This document shows positions 61,244-64,000 of a DNA stretch of 64,000 nt, in pieces. The translations under genes were made by a program, and so were the position numbers. Source of the DNA: Mucilaginibacter phenanthrenivorans (GTDB lineage: Bacteria; Bacteroidota; Bacteroidia; Sphingobacteriales; Sphingobacteriaceae); contig NZ_JAHVAP010000001.1 of the NCBI RefSeq assembly GCF_024721155.1, forward strand, positions 372,001-436,000, written 5' to 3'. The notes beneath the pieces are model-generated. The model was not told the DNA's origin and ran no database searches. It was given only the letters and a program-made list of their open reading frames with translations. Numbering within the stretch: position 1 is the first letter of the stretch; each line of letters starts with the position of its first letter.

Positions 61244-61263
61244 AGACGCAAAGTATTGCGTCT
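61244..61263. repeat. Hairpin element, AGACGCAA type
   Basis: AGACGCAA and TTGCGTCT around AGTA form a perfect 8-bp stem. Its loop reads as the complement of part of the first hairpin, so the two are related. Confidence 0.6.
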
Positions 61264-61372
61264 CTACACGTACTACTAAAGTTGTATTTTTTGCAATAGA
61301 CCTCAAATACTACCTTCGTATATTTCAATTATTCAAAACTTGCCGTTTATTTGTTCTAAAAATCAGCAGGTT

Positions 61373-61927
61373 ATGAAAAAAATTATAGTGCGTTATGGCT
61401 TATATGCCGGAATTGGTGAGTTTGTAACGTTCGTTTTAGTTTGGCTTATTATCGATATAACAGGTATCGGCCATAAAGCACAGGGCGCCATAGGGTATGT
61501 TGCAATTATATGCCCTATGGTGTTTGTTTATTTCGGCATAAGGTATTATCGGGATCGGGTGAACAACGGAAGTATAAGTTTTTTACAGGCGCTAAAAGTT
61601 GGAATGCTGATTATTGTAATTCCGGCTGTTTCTTATTCCATCATCGAGACGGTGTACGTTATTTATATCGATCCCCATTTCTATGAGCGGATATACCAAT
61701 TTCAAGTAGAGGAGTATCGTAAGGTACTGCCGCCAACCCAATATGCCGCAAAGGTCAGGGAGATAAAACAGCAAGTGGACTCCTTCAAAAACCCGGTATT
61801 TAATTTTTTCGGGATGATCTTAACCATGGCTGCGCTGGGAACTATTTCGGCTGTTATTTCGGCGTTGCTTACATTCAGAAGGCCAAAGGGGGAAAGCCTG
61901 GCAGATGATGTTAGTCCAGCCCGCTAA
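61373..61927 (+). CDS. DUF4199-like membrane protein
   Basis: A 184-residue inner-membrane protein with four likely helices (about 4-26, 37-56, 71-94 and 146-170), a layout seen in the DUF4199 family of Bacteroidota. The function is unknown. The start is ATG 61373, since the 11 residues from 61340 are not hydrophobic and start at a TTG. The 3' end overlaps the convergent DUF502 gene by 17 nt, so the last six residues are coded on both strands. Confidence 0.8.
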   Translation: MKKIIVRYGLYAGIGEFVTFVLVWLIIDITGIGHKAQGAIGYVAIICPMVFVYFGIRYYRDRVNNGSISFLQALKVGMLIIVIPAVSYSIIETVYVIYIDPHFYERIYQFQVEEYRKVLPPTQYAAKVREIKQQVDSFKNPVFNFFGMILTMAALGTISAVISALLTFRRPKGESLADDVSPAR

Positions 61928-62507
61928 CGCCGCCCGAGATCACAAACTTCATCATATCTGCCGCACTTTTGTCGATAGGTTTTACCTTGTCAGCAGGTAT
62001 GATGACTACCTGCCCCGCAAATGAATACGACCAGGGGAAATAAACCGCGACTTCGCCCGGAAGGTTTAACGCAGCAAGGTCCTTTTGTACCATAAACCCG
62101 ATCTTTTTTAATCCGAATTCATTGATCTCTACCAGTACAGGTTCGTTAAACTTCTTTTCTTCGCCAACAAAGGCTTCGGTAAGGTCCTTTATCGATGAGT
62201 ATAAAAATTTAAATAACGGCAACCTGTTTAGCCAGCGGTTGAACCAGCGCTTTATAGGGTCGGTTACCACATTTGTAACCAGGATGCCTGCGATTAAGAT
62301 AAGTACGATTACGTTTACAATGCCCAGCCCCGGGATGTACATAGGCTTGCCCGTCTTTGGGTCCTTCCATAGGTAATCACTAAGATTCAATGCACTATCC
62401 AGGCTTTTTACAGCCCAAAAGATCAGCAGGAAGGCAGCGCCAAGCGGAACTACTATCAGTAATCCTTTTATAAAATACCGTAAAAGGGCGCTGGCTATCT
62501 GCTTCAT
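61911..62507 (-). CDS. DUF502-like membrane protein
   Basis: A 198-residue protein with two N-terminal transmembrane helices (about 10-35 and 60-80). A soluble C-terminal domain follows with the DUF502 block PIKRWFNRWLNRLPLFKFLYSSIKDLTEAFVGEEKKFNEPVLVE in shortened form, then GFMVQKDLAALN and VAVYFPWSYSFAGQVVIIPADKV. The function is unknown, though plant relatives (LCV-like, COV1) act in membrane trafficking. It overlaps the convergent DUF4199 gene and starts just 10 nt after murF-alr. Confidence 0.85.
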   Translation of the reverse strand: MKQIASALLRYFIKGLLIVVPLGAAFLLIFWAVKSLDSALNLSDYLWKDPKTGKPMYIPGLGIVNVIVLILIAGILVTNVVTDPIKRWFNRWLNRLPLFKFLYSSIKDLTEAFVGEEKKFNEPVLVEINEFGLKKIGFMVQKDLAALNLPGEVAVYFPWSYSFAGQVVIIPADKVKPIDKSAADMMKFVISGGVSGLD

Positions 62508-62517
62508 CTATTTAAAT

Positions 62518-64000
62518 CTACTCATAAAAATACACTCTTTTAACCCGTTGCGAAACATTGGTTAAAATTTCATAGGGGATGGTGCCTATTTGCGTGGCCA
62601 GCTCATTGATGCGCTGCTGCTCGTTAAAAATAATTACCTCATCACCTTCGCGTACATCAAGTCCGCTTACATCAATCATGCACATATCCATGGTGATATT
62701 GCCGACTGTTGGGGCCAATTTTCCGTTCACCAGCATTTTGCCGACCCCGTTACCAAAGGCGCGCAGGTAACCATCGGCGTAGCCAATTCGCACAGTCGCA
62801 ATTTGGCCGTTCTTTGCCAGGCGTCCGCTACGGCTGTAACTGATGGTCTCGCCGGCTTTAACCTTTTTAACCTGGGCAACGCTGGTTTTTAAGCTTGCTA
62901 TCGGTTGCAGGCCACTATCCGGTGTTGTCATCCCCATGTCAATGCCATATAAGCCTATTCCCAGCCTTACCATGTCATAATGAGCACCAGGCCAGCGGAT
63001 GATTCCCGAAGTATTGCTGAGGTGCTTAATTACTTTATAGCCCAGGGTTTTCTCAATTTCCTTATAAGCTTTCTCGAAGCTGCTGATCTGTTTTTTGGTG
63101 AATTCATCGTGCTGCGCGGCCTCGCTGGCAACCAAATGTGAAAATATCGATTGAATCTGCACGTACCTGTTTTCATCCAGCATGTCGCAAAGGGTTTCAA
63201 CATCCAGGTTTTCAAAACCGAGGCGGTGCATACCAGTGTCAATTTTGAGGTGGATAGGGAAGTTTAGTACATTTTGTTCCTTTGCATATTTTATAAAGTC
63301 GTCAAATAGCCCGAAACTATAGATAACGGGTTCCAGGTTAAATTCGATGAGCTTATCAAATGCGGATGCCTCCGGATTCAGGATCATAATGGGGAGGCTA
63401 ATGCCCGAGTTACGTAAGGCCACGCCCTCGTCAATATAGGCCACGGCCAAATAATCAACTTTATTGTATTGCAGGATGTTGGCTACCTCAAACGTGCCGC
63501 TGCCGTAGGAAAACGCCTTAACCATCGCCATAACCTTCACGCCCGGCTTTAATTTGGATCGATAAAAGTTAAGGTTATTCAATAAAGCATTCAGGTTGAT
63601 CTCTAATATAGTTTCATGCGCCTTTTGTACCAGCGCGCGACTGATCCGTTCGAACTCAAAGCTGCGTGAACCCTTGATCAGGATGGTTTCCTCCCTGAAA
63701 TTCAGCGCCCGCAGGTGTTGCAGCATGGTAGCGGTATCCGGGTAAAAGAATTTCTCCGGAACATCAAAATAATCCTGGTGTGCCGTGAGCGCATCGCCTA
63801 CGCCAATAAATTTATCTGCCTGTTTTATTTTGATCATATCCGCAACTTGCCTGTACAATACGTCGGCAGATAGACCTGATTGGTAAATATCAGAGAGGAT
63901 CAAAGTTTTTTTATGGTGCTGATTTTGCTGTGTTAAAAAATTCAGGGCGATCTCTAATGATTGCAGGTCGGAATTGTAGGAGTCATCAATTACCGAACAA
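62518..64000 (-). CDS. MurF-Alr bifunctional protein, 3' part
   Basis: Partial gene, open to the window edge at 64000; the first part lies outside. The last 494 codons are present. They begin in the MurF C-terminal domain (DDSYNSDLQSL matches the MurF substrate/ATP region) and continue into an alanine racemase domain with the PLP lysine in AMVKAFSYGSG and the catalytic tyrosine region YSRSGRLAKNGQ..RIGYADGYLRAF. Fusion of UDP-MurNAc-tripeptide:D-Ala-D-Ala ligase with alanine racemase is a known arrangement in Bacteroidota; it makes D-alanine and adds the dipeptide to the peptidoglycan precursor. Confidence 0.93.
   Translation of the reverse strand, partial: CSVIDDSYNSDLQSLEIALNFLTQQNQHHKKTLILSDIYQSGLSADVLYRQVADMIKIKQADKFIGVGDALTAHQDYFDVPEKFFYPDTATMLQHLRALNFREETILIKGSRSFEFERISRALVQKAHETILEINLNALLNNLNFYRSKLKPGVKVMAMVKAFSYGSGTFEVANILQYNKVDYLAVAYIDEGVALRNSGISLPIMILNPEASAFDKLIEFNLEPVIYSFGLFDDFIKYAKEQNVLNFPIHLKIDTGMHRLGFENLDVETLCDMLDENRYVQIQSIFSHLVASEAAQHDEFTKKQISSFEKAYKEIEKTLGYKVIKHLSNTSGIIRWPGAHYDMVRLGIGLYGIDMGMTTPDSGLQPIASLKTSVAQVKKVKAGETISYSRSGRLAKNGQIATVRIGYADGYLRAFGNGVGKMLVNGKLAPTVGNITMDMCMIDVSGLDVREGDEVIIFNEQQRINELATQIGTIPYEILTNVSQRVKRVYFYE

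Overview
The window looks like chromosomal DNA of a member of the Bacteroidota, most likely a sphingobacterium close to Mucilaginibacter or Pedobacter. The evidence is: several candidate promoters of the Bacteroidota form TTG-N17-23-TAnnTTTG instead of the proteobacterial -35/-10; few strong Shine-Dalgarno sequences; a GSII-type glutamine synthetase; a MurF-Alr fusion; TonB/MORN-like, TPR and DUF4199 proteins; a FucP-type permease next to a GH172 (DUF2961) enzyme; and spacers filled with short palindromic or word-like repeats. I see no rRNA, tRNA, CRISPR array, phage or insertion sequence. This is a reading of the sequence only; no database search was run.

Layout. 1-3140 (minus): tripartite efflux system (ABC ATPase cut by the window edge, HlyD/MacA-type adaptor, TolC-type channel). 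3401-6705: pta-ackA. 6734-8875: three tandem TonB/MORN-like genes, the first a truncated copy. 8946-11352: mdh and a GSII glutamine synthetase, divergent. 11361-15313: gamma-glutamylcyclotransferase-like gene, then a GSI-like ligase, an APH-fold kinase and a HAD-IIA hydrolase. 15425-18756: sugar operon (GH43, GH5-like, aldose 1-epimerase). 18802-30178: molybdenum cofactor region (MocA, XdhC, MoaA, MoeA, MoaC, a degenerate MobB-MobA fusion, MoeB-rhodanese, MoaE, MoaD, FdhD, a small coupled protein, and a YdeP/FdhF-type molybdoenzyme). 30886-37336: probable L-fucose or related deoxysugar catabolism (FAH-family hydrolase, DUF6786-like lipoprotein, FucP, SDR, fuconolactonase-like amidohydrolase, GH172).

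37448-45274: single genes (aspartyl protease with PDZ, HTH/membrane protein, TPR protein, Rieske oxygenase, YceI, Sua5/YciO). 45271-49174 (minus): trpD-F-B-A behind a complete transcription attenuator whose leader peptide holds three consecutive Trp codons. 49221-64000: KirBac channel, SDR, VapBC-like pair, glycosyltransferase, recR, sodium:solute symporter, LOG protein, TlpA-like thioredoxin, two tandem TetA-like MFS pumps with a small LuxR-type membrane regulator, DUF4199 and DUF502 proteins, and the 3' part of murF-alr.

The most interesting points are the trp attenuator, the GS-like/cyclotransferase/kinase/HAD cluster, the MobB-MobA fusion with a lost P-loop, the tandem TonB family with a broken copy, several promoters that predict leaderless mRNAs, and the many families of intergenic palindromes and word-like repeats, including one inside the trpB-trpA spacer.
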